64,000 bases of DNA from a virus: positions 1 to 64,000 of the IMG/VR virus record IMGVR_UViG_3300027792_000019, one strand, 5' to 3'. How positions within the stretch are numbered: the first letter of the stretch is position 1; the number at the start of each line of letters is the position of its first letter. The position numbers were made by a program, and so were the translations under genes. A model generated the notes under the pieces. The model searched no databases and was not told the DNA's origin. It saw nothing but the letters and a program-made list of their open reading frames with translations. This document shows positions 15,433 to 23,800 of this stretch, piece after piece.

Positions 15433-15639
15433 ATGGAAGTATCTTTTTATGGCATACATGGAAACTCTGGTATGATTGGATTTTCTTTAAATTGGGAAGA
15501 TCCAAAATTTGGGTTTGGGCAAATTGAGATCAATCAAGGTAATGCAGATGGGAAGATTTTTATTGATTCAGAATCAATGTCGCCAGAATTTGTAAAATCG
15601 GTATTGTGTGCGTTGGTTGATAATAGCACCATGAAATAG
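15433..15639 (+). CDS. Small hypothetical protein
   Basis: 68 aa, beta-rich with many Gly (YGIHGNSGMIGFSLNW); not recognised. Good AGGAGAAAA upstream. The stop TAG falls in a palindrome spacer. Confidence 0.6.
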   Translation: MEVSFYGIHGNSGMIGFSLNWEDPKFGFGQIEINQGNADGKIFIDSESMSPEFVKSVLCALVDNSTMK

Positions 15640-15648
15640 CATTTTCAT
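15631..15648. repeat. Palindromic element, spacer TAGCAT
   Basis: Perfect arms with CC...GTGG. The 5' arm encodes the last MK of the upstream protein; TAG stop opens the spacer. Confidence 0.85.
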
Positions 15649-15665
15649 GTGGTTAAAAAGGAGTA

Positions 15666-16064
15666 ATGATGATAGATTTTTGGGATAGCGATTATATAAA
15701 AAAATCAAGAAAAGATCATGTGTGTGAATTTTGCCATGGTAAAATCTTGCAAAGTAGTTCGTGTTATCATGAACATGGCAAATATGACGGAGAATTTCAA
15801 GATTATTATTTATGTGAAAGATGCAGAGAATTGATTGATAGCCGAGATGAAAGATGGGAATGGTATGATTCTGGAGAGCTTGGAGAATTTCATGAATTAT
15901 TTATAGATGGCGGTTATATTAAATGCCCCAAATGTGGATCTAATAATTATGATGAAATAGACTATTCTGGAGATGCGCTGTCTTGCACAATTTCTTGTGA
16001 TAACTGTGAAAACGAATATAAATTAAATTTATCAGCAGAAAATCTTTTGGGACAAAACAAATGA
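15666..16064 (+). CDS. Double zinc-ribbon protein
   Basis: 132 aa. Two metal-binding parts: HVCEFCHGKI...CYHEHGKY...CERC near the N-terminus (HNH-like Cys pattern but no HNH catalytic core seen), and CPKCGSNNYDE...CDNCENEY near residues 93-120. Probably structural zinc sites; function unknown. ATG 15666 or 15669. Ends with ATGA overlap. Confidence 0.65.
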   Translation: MMIDFWDSDYIKKSRKDHVCEFCHGKILQSSSCYHEHGKYDGEFQDYYLCERCRELIDSRDERWEWYDSGELGEFHELFIDGGYIKCPKCGSNNYDEIDYSGDALSCTISCDNCENEYKLNLSAENLLGQNK

Positions 16065-16321
16065 ACATAAATGAATCTTTTGGTAAAGAGTTTGATGCTT
16101 TATCTGTTGAAAGCAATCAATTAATGACTTACGTGACAGAGATTAGAAATAAAATTAATGATATTCCTCAGATAACAGACTTAAATGTTTGTTTAGAATT
16201 AGAAAAAGAATATGGTAATCTTGGAGAATATACTAGGCTTTTAGGAGATACGTTTTTCAAATTATCACAAATGTATCATTATGTTAGACTAGTGAACAAA
16301 GTTGCTTTGGACGAACAATAA
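16061..16321 (+). CDS. Small helical hypothetical protein
   Basis: 86 aa, almost entirely amphipathic helix (coiled-coil-like); not recognised. ATGA overlap with the previous gene. Upstream of a small HNH gene. Confidence 0.6.
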   Translation: MNINESFGKEFDALSVESNQLMTYVTEIRNKINDIPQITDLNVCLELEKEYGNLGEYTRLLGDTFFKLSQMYHYVRLVNKVALDEQ

Positions 16322-16322
16322 T

Positions 16323-16646
16323 ATGAAAATAAATAGACAACAAGTTTTAGATAAATATAACGGTCATTGCGCTTATTGCGGATGTGGAATAACACTAAAG
16401 ACAATGCAAGTAGATCATAAAAAGTCAAAAGCATATGGTGGAACAGACGAATACCAAAATCTTATGCCATCATGTAGATTGTGTAATCATTATAAACGAG
16501 CCAATAACTTAGAAACGTTTCGAAGATATATTATAGAAATGTATAAAAAATTATCAAAGGTTTATATTTTCAGAGTAGCCGAGAAATATGGAATGTTTGT
16601 ATGGAAAGATTGGGATGGAAAGTTTTATTTTGAGAGATTGCCATGA
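16323..16646 (+). CDS. HNH endonuclease (compact, McrA-like)
   Basis: 107 aa. CAYCGCGI ... MQVDHKKSKAYGGTDEYQNL ... CRLCNHYKRAN is a complete zinc-stabilised HNH motif (two CxxC pairs, DH, N). It lacks an AP2 or NUMOD domain, unlike the other HNH genes here. ATG 16323 immediately follows the upstream stop region. The stop TGA overlaps a degenerate palindrome. Confidence 0.85.
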   Translation: MKINRQQVLDKYNGHCAYCGCGITLKTMQVDHKKSKAYGGTDEYQNLMPSCRLCNHYKRANNLETFRRYIIEMYKKLSKVYIFRVAEKYGMFVWKDWDGKFYFERLP

Positions 16647-16658
16647 AAGTTATTTTAT
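16643..16658. repeat. Degenerate palindromic element
   Basis: ATGAAA arm intact and containing the HNH gene's TGA stop; the right arm reads TTTTAT at a 4-nt distance, or TTATAA at 6 nt. Kept because of position. Confidence 0.4.
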
Positions 16659-16682
16659 AATGTTGATAAAAGGATAAAATCT

Positions 16683-17882
16683 TTGATTGTAAATAGAACC
16701 GAAAGACATATTATTAAAAACACCGATGCTATGTGGAAAATCATAGATCGAAAATCTTTTTTAGCTAAAAATTTGTATAACGAAGCCACATATGCCGTTA
16801 GACAGGAATTTTTCGCAACGGGAAGTTGGATTAGAGACCACGAACTAGATAAATTGTTGCAAAGTAGTGAAAATTATAAACAATTGGGTTCGCAAGCATC
16901 ACAAAAAACAATTCAACTTGTAGACAAGAACTTTAAATCATATTTTAAGGGAATTAAAGACTGGTCTAAGAAAAGCGGGAAAGGTTATTTTGGCAAACCA
17001 TCTCTTCCTAATTACAAAAAGAAAGATGGACGCAGTATTGTAATAATTAAAAATATTCAGTGTAGGATACAAAATGGAGAAATTTATTTTTCTTGGAAGC
17101 CTTTACGAGAATTTACAGGTATTAAAACTAGTATATTAGGAGGATTACAACAAATTCGTTTTGTGCCCATGGGTTCAACTTATGTAATGGAAATTGTTTA
17201 TCAAATTAAAGTGCCAAAAGTGAAAAATTTTACTAATAGAATTATGGGAATAGACCTAGGAGTTAATAATCTTGCAACTATTTCAAACAATATTGGTATT
17301 CAACCAATTATTGTTAAGGGTGGGGTTATTAAGTCTATGAATAGATACTATAATAAAGAGAGAAAGAATATTTCAATAGAGACAGGTATGATTTGGAACA
17401 AGAGGATGCGTTTACTAACTGACAAACATATGCGAAAGATGGACAGCTATATGCATTTAGTAAGTCGAAGGATTGTGGAATATTGCCAGAAATATGACGT
17501 GGGTACTTTGGTAATTGGCTTGACAAAAGAATGGAAAGATGGTATAAATATTGGACACGTAAATAATCAAAATTTTGTATCAATCCCTCATGAGAAATTG
17601 ATCCAACAATTGCAATATAAGTGTGAGAATGTTGGAATTAATTGTGTTGTTACAGAGGAAAAGTTTACATCAGGGACAAGTTTTTTGGATAATGAGCTTC
17701 CTACAGAGGATAATTATAATATAAAGAGAAGAGTCAAAAGAGGAGTATTTAAATCTAATGATGGTATAAAATTGAATTCTGATGTTAATGCGGCATTTCA
17801 AATTATTAAAAAAGTATTCCCAGACGCTTTCAAGCAATGGGATAGAGGTTGTGGTTTACAGCCGGTTGCGCTAGAAATCTAG
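16683..17882 (+). CDS. tnpB: TnpB-like RNA-guided nuclease (IS605 OrfB family), divergent zinc region
   Basis: 399 aa. RuvC-like D-E-D: Asp191 in MGIDLGVNNLAT, Glu in VVTEEKFTSGTSFLD near residue 324, and Asp in NSDVNAAFQI near residue 371. The usual four-Cys zinc ribbon between Glu and the last Asp is replaced by a Cys-free insertion (DNELPTEDNYNIKRRVKRG), as in a known subgroup of OrfB proteins. TTG start. No TnpA transposase is adjacent, so transposition would need help in trans. TnpB enzymes cut DNA using an RNA read from the element's right end; a candidate follows at 17839-17906. Confidence 0.85.
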   Translation: MIVNRTERHIIKNTDAMWKIIDRKSFLAKNLYNEATYAVRQEFFATGSWIRDHELDKLLQSSENYKQLGSQASQKTIQLVDKNFKSYFKGIKDWSKKSGKGYFGKPSLPNYKKKDGRSIVIIKNIQCRIQNGEIYFSWKPLREFTGIKTSILGGLQQIRFVPMGSTYVMEIVYQIKVPKVKNFTNRIMGIDLGVNNLATISNNIGIQPIIVKGGVIKSMNRYYNKERKNISIETGMIWNKRMRLLTDKHMRKMDSYMHLVSRRIVEYCQKYDVGTLVIGLTKEWKDGINIGHVNNQNFVSIPHEKLIQQLQYKCENVGINCVVTEEKFTSGTSFLDNELPTEDNYNIKRRVKRGVFKSNDGIKLNSDVNAAFQIIKKVFPDAFKQWDRGCGLQPVALEI

Positions 17883-17906
17883 ACAGCAAAGGGATGATTC
17901 TATCCC
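17839..17906 (+). ncRNA. Candidate omega-RNA 3' region of first TnpB
   Basis: GGGATAG (17839-17845) is complementary to CTATCCC (17900-17906), enclosing CTAGAAATCTAG (17871-17882), overlapping the tnpB 3' end. TnpB guide RNAs overlap the gene end and extend past it, so this folded region is a candidate, but no covariance evidence is available. Confidence 0.3.
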
Positions 17907-17924
17907 ATAAATTGATACTTTTAT
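17907..17924. repeat. Degenerate palindromic element, spacer TGATAC
   Basis: Arms ATAAAT/TTTTAT just after CTATCCC. Its right-arm ATG is in frame with the next gene. Confidence 0.4.
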
Positions 17925-17934
17925 GAGGCAAACA

Positions 17935-18381
17935 ATGAACAAAGGTTACATAGCAGATCAACAAATCATGGACAAATACAACCACCTCTTATCTTATAAA
18001 AAAGATTTAGGCGAAATATCAATACAATATCGTAGAACCAATAATGCGTTTTGTCAAAACCTTATTCATAATAATAAAAATGTTGGTAGGATTTATATCT
18101 TTGGGCTACAAGAGAAAAACAATAATATCCATGGTTATGTTGCAAGAGTTCATTTGAATCCTAAGTTTAGGGTAAATGGTTATGCAATACAAATGATGTC
18201 TGATATTATTAAACATTTTGGAAATTGTGTTTTACATATTACATCTGCTAGTCCAAACAGAATTGAAGGGCTTACGGATGATAATAGGGAAATTTATAGA
18301 GACAAATTATATAAATTTTATGGTAGGTTTGGGTTTGTGAGAACGAGTGAAGAACATACTGGAATGATAAGGAGAATATGA
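17935..18381 (+). CDS. GNAT-like acetyltransferase (tentative)
   Basis: 148 aa from ATG 17935. VARVHLNPKFRVNGYAIQMM followed by a helix and a C-terminal KLYKFYGRFGFVRT fits the GNAT pattern (beta4, acetyl-CoA loop, and the YxKxGF strand). The acetyl-CoA-binding Q/RxxGxG/A loop is not textbook, so this is moderate. Start chosen since ATGAGG lies upstream; 17923 is an alternative. Substrate unknown. Confidence 0.5.
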   Translation: MNKGYIADQQIMDKYNHLLSYKKDLGEISIQYRRTNNAFCQNLIHNNKNVGRIYIFGLQEKNNNIHGYVARVHLNPKFRVNGYAIQMMSDIIKHFGNCVLHITSASPNRIEGLTDDNREIYRDKLYKFYGRFGFVRTSEEHTGMIRRI

Positions 18382-18635
18382 TGTTATTGGAAACACATTT
18401 TACTGTTTCAAAAAATTTACAAGATATGCCAGATCATATTGAAAGATTAAAAGAAAATTCAATATTAACATTAAAAGATTTACTTTTTAATTTGATCAAA
18501 GATGGTGGTAGATTTGAATTTGGTGAAGCAATTGAAAAATCACATTATAATGAATATAGTAAAGAAACTCAATATGATTTTTATATTACTTATGAGAATT
18601 TAGATATTCATTTGCGTCCGTTGTATAAAGAATAG
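18378..18635 (+). CDS. Small hypothetical protein
   Basis: 85 aa, mixed alpha/beta; not recognised. ATGA overlap with the GNAT-like gene and AAGGAG inside its tail. Confidence 0.6.
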   Translation: MMLLETHFTVSKNLQDMPDHIERLKENSILTLKDLLFNLIKDGGRFEFGEAIEKSHYNEYSKETQYDFYITYENLDIHLRPLYKE

Positions 18636-18640
18636 TTTCC

Positions 18641-18658
18641 ATGAAAGAGGGATTTCAT
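18641..18658. repeat. Palindromic element, spacer GAGGGA
   Basis: Perfect arms, CC...GGGG flanks, 5 nt after the stop and just upstream of a promoter. Confidence 0.85.
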
Positions 18659-18669
18659 GGGGAATTCGC

Positions 18670-18698
18670 TTGACAAAAATACAATAGTGTGATAATAT
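18670..18698 (+). promoter_or_regulatory. Sigma70-like extended -10 promoter
   Basis: TTGACA 18670-18675, 17-bp spacer ending TGA, TAATAT 18693-18698. Confidence 0.75.
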
Positions 18699-18730
18699 TA
18701 TTATATAAAAAAATAAAAAGGAGATATAAA

Positions 18731-18934
18731 ATGAGTGGATTAACAGATATTGATGATGGAGCAGTACAATTAAATGATGGTTCATACAGCATTAAACAAG
18801 AAGATATTGATAGGGAACATCTAAAATATTCTATTTGGAATATTTTAGATAAAGTCATTCCAATTGTTTTTCTTTTATTAGTGGTTATTGTAGGATCATT
18901 CTTTTTATCTAATTTATTTGCACACCCAAAATAA
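18731..18934 (+). CDS. Single-pass membrane protein
   Basis: 67 aa. Soluble acidic N-terminus, then one hydrophobic helix (VIPIVFLLLVVIVGSFFL) near the C-terminus. ATG 18731 follows AAAGGAGATATAAA; first gene after a promoter. Function unknown. Confidence 0.6.
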   Translation: MSGLTDIDDGAVQLNDGSYSIKQEDIDREHLKYSIWNILDKVIPIVFLLLVVIVGSFFLSNLFAHPK

Positions 18935-18939
18935 AAATA

Positions 18940-19929
18940 ATGAAAATATTATTAGTTGATGTTGATAGCAAAATACCCAATTTAGCATTAATGAAAATAT
19001 CAACATATCATAAACAATTGGGCAATAATGTTGTCTTAAAGAAAATAGGATTGGATGGGTATCCAAAGAAGAAACATATTGTAGTAGATGCATTCGGGTA
19101 TGATAACGTTTATGCATCTACGTTGTTTGTTGCAAATCAAAAATGTTATGAAATAAAAAATTGTAAAAATATTGAAATTGGTGGTACGGGATATGATATT
19201 GAGAAAAAACTTCCAATCATTATAGATGATCTAGATCCCGATTATTCAATTTATCCTGAAAACGATACAAGTGTAGGGTTTATAACCAGAGGATGTGTTA
19301 GGGATTGTTATTTTTGTGTTGTCAGAAAAAAAGAAGGTTTGATATATAAGTATAGGGATATAAATCAAATTGTCAAACATAAAAAAGTTGATTTCCTAGA
19401 TAATAATATATTAGCATACAATAAACATTTAGAAATTTTACAAGAATTAATAGATAAAAAAATATATTGTTGGTTTAATTCTGGATTAGATATTAGGCTT
19501 ATTAATGATAAAAATGCTGAACTATTATCTAAACTAAAATATTTAGGAGAATATACTTTTGCTTTTGATCTTATTGAAAATGAAGAAATTATAAATAAAA
19601 AATTACAAATATTGAAAAAATATATTGATAAAGATTGGAAATTAAAATTTGATTTATATGTCAATCCAAAAGATGATATTAGTGATATTTTATTTAGAAT
19701 AAATTGGTGTAGAAAAAATAAAGTTTTGCCTTATGTAATGCGAGACAAATCTTGTTGGGAAAGTGAAAATAATGAGTTCTATGTTGATTTGGCGGCTTAC
19801 TGTAATCAACCAAATATTTTTAAAAAAATGAGTTGGGAAGAATTTTTAAATAAAAGACATACAAAGCAAGAGCGCATTCAATCAAGTTTAAACTTATGGA
19901 GAGAAGGAATAAAAAATGTTCAAATATGA
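18940..19929 (+). CDS. Radical SAM protein
   Basis: 329 aa. TRGCVRDCYFC contains CxxxCxxC (Cys119, 123, 126) for a [4Fe-4S] cluster and SAM. The N-terminal ~110 residues (KILLVDVDSKIPNLALMKIS) look like the B12-binding-like Rossmann domain seen in MiaB/BchE-type radical SAM proteins, but no B12 His motif is obvious. No substrate can be named. Adjacent to a nucleoside deoxyribosyltransferase-like gene and upstream of two DNA methyltransferases, so nucleotide or DNA modification is a possible role. No clear ribosome binding site upstream. Confidence 0.8.
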   Translation: MKILLVDVDSKIPNLALMKISTYHKQLGNNVVLKKIGLDGYPKKKHIVVDAFGYDNVYASTLFVANQKCYEIKNCKNIEIGGTGYDIEKKLPIIIDDLDPDYSIYPENDTSVGFITRGCVRDCYFCVVRKKEGLIYKYRDINQIVKHKKVDFLDNNILAYNKHLEILQELIDKKIYCWFNSGLDIRLINDKNAELLSKLKYLGEYTFAFDLIENEEIINKKLQILKKYIDKDWKLKFDLYVNPKDDISDILFRINWCRKNKVLPYVMRDKSCWESENNEFYVDLAAYCNQPNIFKKMSWEEFLNKRHTKQERIQSSLNLWREGIKNVQI

Positions 19930-20275
19930 TGTTTTTTTAATTTGTCCAGTTCGGAATGCTACTGAAGATCAAAAAGAAAAAATGCAACAATATATAAATG
20001 AAATAGAGAATCAAGGAAAAACTATTTATTATCCCGCCAGAGATACAGATCAAAATGACACTATTGGATTTAGGATTTGTACAGATAATAAAAATGCTAT
20101 TAAAAATTCTAAAGAAATTCATATTTTTTGGGACAAAAATAGTACTGGGAGTTTATTTGATTTGGGTATGGCGTTTGCTACTGATAAAAAATTAAAGATT
20201 GTGAATTTAGATGATGCGCCTTTGACTGAAGGAAAAAGCTTTACAAATATGATTCGTTATTGGAGTGAACAATAA
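19916..20275 (+). CDS. Nucleoside 2-deoxyribosyltransferase-like protein
   Basis: 119 aa. N-terminal FLICPVRNAT and C-terminal HIFWDKNSTGSLFDLGMAFA match the NDT-like (DUF4406/NDT) fold with a nucleotide-binding P-loop-like turn and the catalytic acidic region. NDTs swap bases between deoxynucleosides; related proteins can hydrolyse nucleotides. Overlaps the radical SAM gene by 14 nt, with AAGGA inside it. Confidence 0.65.
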   Translation: MFKYDVFLICPVRNATEDQKEKMQQYINEIENQGKTIYYPARDTDQNDTIGFRICTDNKNAIKNSKEIHIFWDKNSTGSLFDLGMAFATDKKLKIVNLDDAPLTEGKSFTNMIRYWSEQ

Positions 20276-20281
20276 TACACC

Positions 20282-20299
20282 ATGAAACACAGATTTCAT
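20282..20299. repeat. Palindromic element, spacer CACAGA
   Basis: Perfect arms, CC before and GAAC after, 6 nt past the NDT-like gene. Confidence 0.85.
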
Positions 20300-20318
20300 G
20301 AACAAATAAAGGAGTAAA

Positions 20319-20543
20319 ATGTTAACAAATATTGTAGGAGACATACATAGACATATGGCATATTTCGGAACAGTTCCGAAATTAGTAATTGGCAAATTTA
20401 CTTTAGAGACCATAAGAAAAGAATTTGGCAACTTAATTATTGATGCTGATTTAGATAATCAAAGAGGACAAACTATTGCCGGATGTGAATTTGAAGAAGC
20501 CGATTTTTGGTGGGGATATTATTTGAAAAAGTTTATATCATGA
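20319..20543 (+). CDS. Small hypothetical protein
   Basis: 74 aa; central LVIGKFTLETIRKEFGN and GCEFEEADFWWGYYLKKF. Not recognised. AAAGGAG upstream; the stop TGA is in a palindrome. Confidence 0.6.
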   Translation: MLTNIVGDIHRHMAYFGTVPKLVIGKFTLETIRKEFGNLIIDADLDNQRGQTIAGCEFEEADFWWGYYLKKFIS

Positions 20544-20557
20544 AACTTGTATTTCAT
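20540..20557. repeat. Palindromic element, spacer CTTGTA
   Basis: Perfect arms. Contains the TGA stop of 20319-20543. Confidence 0.85.
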
Positions 20558-20577
20558 TAGGGAAGAAAGGATAATTT

Positions 20578-20772
20578 ATGATAGATGCGATTATTGCGAT
20601 TGTAGTAGGATTGTTGCTTTTATATTTTGGCATATCATCAATAATATTGTTTATAAAAAATGTTAATAAAAATGATGGAATATGGATTATAGCGAGTGCA
20701 TTAATTTGTTCCATTGGATTATTTTTATTTGGTGGTGGAATTTTACAAATAATAAAAATTATTTTACCATGA
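20578..20772 (+). CDS. Two-pass membrane protein
   Basis: 64 aa with two hydrophobic helices (residues ~3-24 and ~36-62) and a short charged loop (KNVNKND). Not recognised; small two-helix proteins of this kind are frequent in phages. GAAAGGA upstream. Stop TGA in a palindrome. Confidence 0.6.
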   Translation: MIDAIIAIVVGLLLLYFGISSIILFIKNVNKNDGIWIIASALICSIGLFLFGGGILQIIKIILP

Positions 20773-20786
20773 AACTAGAATTTCAT
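20769..20786. repeat. Palindromic element, spacer CTAGAA
   Basis: Perfect arms, CC...GGTG flanks. Contains the TGA stop of 20578-20772. Confidence 0.85.
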
Positions 20787-20833
20787 GGTGTATTACAAAT
20801 AAGATAATATTAGTATAGTGTAAGGAGATAAAT

Positions 20834-21868
20834 TTGGGAATAAACGTACTTTCATGTTTTGATGGAATTTCTGCCGGTCAATTGGCATTACAAAGAGCAG
20901 GAATTAAAGTAGACAATTATTTTGCATCAGAAATTGACAAATATGCAATTCAAATTACACAGAAGAATTTTCCTAATACTATTCAACTAGGAAGTATTAA
21001 TGATTATAAAGACTGGGATTTGCCTAAAATTGATTTGGTTATTGGCGGTAGTCCATGTCAAGGCTTTAGCAATGCAGGGAAAGGATTAAATTTTGAAGAC
21101 CCAAGAAGCAAATTGTTTTTCACATTTTCTGATATTATCAAATATTATAACCCTAAATATTTTTTGTTAGAAAATGTAAAAATGAAAAAAGAATGGCAAG
21201 ATGTTATTAGTGAATATATGGGTGTTGGCCCTATTGAAATTAATTCATCTTTAGTTTCTGCTCAAAATAGAAAACGCTTATACTGGACAAATATTAATTC
21301 TGTTGAAGTCCCCTTGGATAAAAATATTTATATTGCAGATATTGCCGAAGAAGATGCAGAGCCTATCATATTACATAATTTATATGGTGGTTTTGGAGAA
21401 TCAAAACCAAGAGTTTTTACAGAAAAATCTCCAACAATAAGAACTGCAAGTGGTAGAGGTCATATTCCAAGCGTTGTTCGTAAAGATATTTATTGGAAAG
21501 ACGTTCAGGAAACTGATGCCAAAGATGTTTTTTATTATACTGATAAATCATTTAATTGGATAAATAAGTCAGAAGAACGAAAAGCAAAATTTAAGATTTA
21601 TGATAAAAATACTGAAGAAAAAATGCAAATGGTTGAGGCATCACATTATAAATTGTATAGTAATCAACGTTGTTTTGGCATAAGAGATAAAGGTGGAATT
21701 AGGTATATTTCAAATATTGAATGTGAAAGATTACAAACGTTTCCAGATAATTATACGGAAGGCGTATCCAAAACTCAACGATACAAAGCAATTGGTAATT
21801 CCTGGACGGTAGATGTAATTGCTCATATTTTTTCATATTTGCCTGAAAACTGGAAAGTCACCACATAA
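20834..21868 (+). CDS. dcm: C5-cytosine DNA methyltransferase
   Basis: 344 aa. Motif I FDGISAGQLAL, motif IV GGSPCQGFSNAG with catalytic Cys75, motif VI ENV at ~113, QNRKR at motif VIII, and a C-terminal IGNSW that corresponds to motif X. The target-recognition part is short. TTG start with AAGGAG 6 nt upstream. No restriction enzyme is nearby, so it probably protects phage DNA. The stop TAA lies in a palindrome. Confidence 0.95.
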   Translation: MGINVLSCFDGISAGQLALQRAGIKVDNYFASEIDKYAIQITQKNFPNTIQLGSINDYKDWDLPKIDLVIGGSPCQGFSNAGKGLNFEDPRSKLFFTFSDIIKYYNPKYFLLENVKMKKEWQDVISEYMGVGPIEINSSLVSAQNRKRLYWTNINSVEVPLDKNIYIADIAEEDAEPIILHNLYGGFGESKPRVFTEKSPTIRTASGRGHIPSVVRKDIYWKDVQETDAKDVFYYTDKSFNWINKSEERKAKFKIYDKNTEEKMQMVEASHYKLYSNQRCFGIRDKGGIRYISNIECERLQTFPDNYTEGVSKTQRYKAIGNSWTVDVIAHIFSYLPENWKVTT

Positions 21869-21882
21869 AAGTGTCATTTCAT
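21865..21882. repeat. Palindromic element (variant), spacer GTGTCA
   Basis: Arms ATAAAA/TTTCAT. The G-to-A change turns the arm's TGA into the TAA stop of the methyltransferase. Confidence 0.75.
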
Positions 21883-21905
21883 TGGAAATTGATATTGATT
21901 TACTC

Positions 21906-21934
21906 TTGACAGATTTATAAAACTGTGTTATAAA
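21906..21934 (+). promoter_or_regulatory. Sigma70-like extended -10 promoter
   Basis: TTGACA 21906-21911, 17-bp spacer ending TGT, TATAAA 21929-21934. Confidence 0.75.
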
Positions 21935-21957
21935 TAAAAGAAAAAAGGAGATTTAAA

Positions 21958-22473
21958 ATGGCCTATAGTAATCCTAATAATATTATTACAAAAGGAAAAG
22001 AATTGTCTCATTCATCAGAGAATAAAATTGAAGCTATTAATGCTCTTGAAAAAGCATTAAGCACATTAAATGAAACAATAAGAAGTGCTTGTGATCTTGG
22101 TATTTTCCCAAAAGTGGAAGTTAGGCAACAGATGTCCTTTTATGAATCTAATCCCGATTCTATTATGGGAATTATTCATTATCTTTCAGCAGATTCCGTA
22201 TTTTTAGAATATTTAGAAATGTATGATAATGCTCAAGGTTTAGTTGGTATGGCACTTCCTCATGGCGAAACCGCAAAGCATAGACTTTCAATATATGAAA
22301 GCTCATATAATGAAAGAAAAGAATTTTTAGAAAAATCTGAATTAGAAGATAAAAAAGATCAATTATTAAAGTTGGAAGATTGGTGGACAAATACAAAAGA
22401 TACTTTTGAATCCAGAATGGAAAAAACAGAAAAAGATATTATTAAAGAGTCTTGTGTAGAAGTTACCCCATGA
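21958..22473 (+). CDS. Helical coiled-coil hypothetical protein
   Basis: 171 aa, mostly helical with charged heptads toward the C-terminus (KSELEDKKDQLLKLEDWW). Not recognised. First gene after a promoter with AAAGGAG. Its TGA stop is in a palindrome. Confidence 0.6.
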   Translation: MAYSNPNNIITKGKELSHSSENKIEAINALEKALSTLNETIRSACDLGIFPKVEVRQQMSFYESNPDSIMGIIHYLSADSVFLEYLEMYDNAQGLVGMALPHGETAKHRLSIYESSYNERKEFLEKSELEDKKDQLLKLEDWWTNTKDTFESRMEKTEKDIIKESCVEVTP

Positions 22474-22487
22474 AAGATTTGTTTCAT
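22470..22487. repeat. Palindromic element, spacer GATTTG
   Basis: Perfect arms, CCC...GGTATAAAA flanks. Contains the TGA stop of 21958-22473. Confidence 0.85.
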
Positions 22488-22519
22488 GGTATAAAAATTA
22501 GATAAGAAGGAGATTAAAC

Positions 22520-22693
22520 ATGCAAACAAAGCAAATTATTGGAATTGTTTTGGGAATTTTAATATTGTTGGGATTTTTGTCAATCCCTATTTTTATAGCA
22601 GGATGGGTAATAGGTCTTTTATCAGATTTAATTATCATTGTAGCTTTAGGAATTATTGTTGTTGTGACGGGTTTAGCTAGTGGCGCATTGTAA
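22520..22693 (+). CDS. Two-pass membrane protein
   Basis: 57 aa, almost wholly hydrophobic: segments at ~6-28 and ~32-56 separated by Gly/Asp. Preceded by AGAAGGAGATTAAAC. Function unknown. Confidence 0.55.
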   Translation: MQTKQIIGIVLGILILLGFLSIPIFIAGWVIGLLSDLIIIVALGIIVVVTGLASGAL

Positions 22694-22704
22694 TTATTTG
22701 TCAC

Positions 22705-22722
22705 ATGAAATCAATATTTTAT
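22705..22722. repeat. Palindromic element, spacer TCAATA
   Basis: Arms ATGAAA/TTTTAT, GGTG after, between the membrane gene and dam. Confidence 0.75.
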
Positions 22723-22753
22723 GGTGCTAAACACCATAGAAAGGATAAATCTA

Positions 22754-23584
22754 TTGAAAGAATTACAACCGGCAATCAAATGGTCAGGAAGTAAACGTCC
22801 TATTGCAAAAGAAATTGTAGAATCATTTCCAGATAATATTGAAACATATTATGAACCTTTTTGTGGCGGATGTTCTGTACTGTATTATTTATTGAATAGC
22901 AATAAACTTGGTGCAAAACGATATGTTTGTTCAGATATCAATAATGATTTAATAGATTTGTGGAATACAATTAAATCTAATCCAAGTCAAGTTATTAATA
23001 ATTATTCGAGAATGTGGAATGAGTTACAAGTTTTAAGTATTGCAGATCGCAGACAATATTTCTACGATGTTCGAAGTAGATTCAATAAAGAAAAATCACC
23101 TTATGACTTTATGTTTATTATGAGAACTACAACCAATGGTATGCCTAGATATAATAAATTAGGAGAATTTAATAATTCTTTTCATATTACAAGAGATGGT
23201 ATTAATCCAAAAGAATTTACAACTACGATTGATAAATGGTCTAGTTTATTAAATAATTATGAAGTAGAATTTGTTTGTCAAGATTATATTAATATTGTTT
23301 CAGATAGCGAAGATGTGATTTATTTAGACCCGCCTTATGCTGGGACAAAAGGAATGTATTATGGAGTAATTGATTATAATAAATTATGGGAATGGGTGAA
23401 GATTCAAAAAGGATTTGTCGCACTAAGTTTTGATGGAAGAACCACAAGCACAGAATATTCTGATTTAGTTCCAAAGGATATTTTTAGTAATCATAAATTG
23501 ATTTGTTCTGGTAATTCTTCATTCAGAAGGACTATCGGAAAATCAAGATCAGAGTATGTTTATGAAAGTTTATATACCCAATGA
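22754..23584 (+). CDS. dam: DNA adenine methyltransferase (Dam/D12 class)
   Basis: 276 aa from TTG 22754. PAIKWSGSKRPIA is motif I/X of D12 enzymes (PFLKWAGGK-like), YEPFCGGCSVLYYLL the SAM-binding motif, and LDPPYAGT the catalytic motif IV. It adds a methyl group to N6 of adenine, classically in GATC, though specificity is not provable here. AAAGGAT precedes TTG; the upstream in-frame ATG 22721 is inside a palindrome. Third DNA methyltransferase of the window. Confidence 0.92.
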   Translation: MKELQPAIKWSGSKRPIAKEIVESFPDNIETYYEPFCGGCSVLYYLLNSNKLGAKRYVCSDINNDLIDLWNTIKSNPSQVINNYSRMWNELQVLSIADRRQYFYDVRSRFNKEKSPYDFMFIMRTTTNGMPRYNKLGEFNNSFHITRDGINPKEFTTTIDKWSSLLNNYEVEFVCQDYINIVSDSEDVIYLDPPYAGTKGMYYGVIDYNKLWEWVKIQKGFVALSFDGRTTSTEYSDLVPKDIFSNHKLICSGNSSFRRTIGKSRSEYVYESLYTQ

Positions 23585-23598
23585 AAGAACTATTTCAT
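23581..23598. repeat. Palindromic element, spacer GAACTA
   Basis: Perfect arms. Contains the TGA stop of dam and an ATG in frame with the next gene. Confidence 0.85.
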
Positions 23599-23800
23599 GG
23601 AGAATAAACATTTGAAAACTAAAAATTTGGTATATTATTTATTTGGGGCAAATGATCTAGTTTCTTTATGGAAGTTGTTTCTTGCCACTATCTCAATAAA
23701 ATATTTTTTGCCTAATAGACGATCCAAAAAAATGTTAAGAGAAAAGATAAAATATCTTAAAATATTAGAAAACATAAATAAGGAGAATAAAAATGAGTAA
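23597..23800 (+). CDS. Small basic hypothetical protein
   Basis: 67 aa, basic, with a hydrophobic middle (YYLFGANDLVSLWKLFLATI). Start either the palindrome ATG 23597 or TTG 23612, which sits 9 nt after GGAG; the latter is slightly favoured. Not recognised. Confidence 0.5.
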   Translation: MENKHLKTKNLVYYLFGANDLVSLWKLFLATISIKYFLPNRRSKKMLREKIKYLKILENINKENKNE

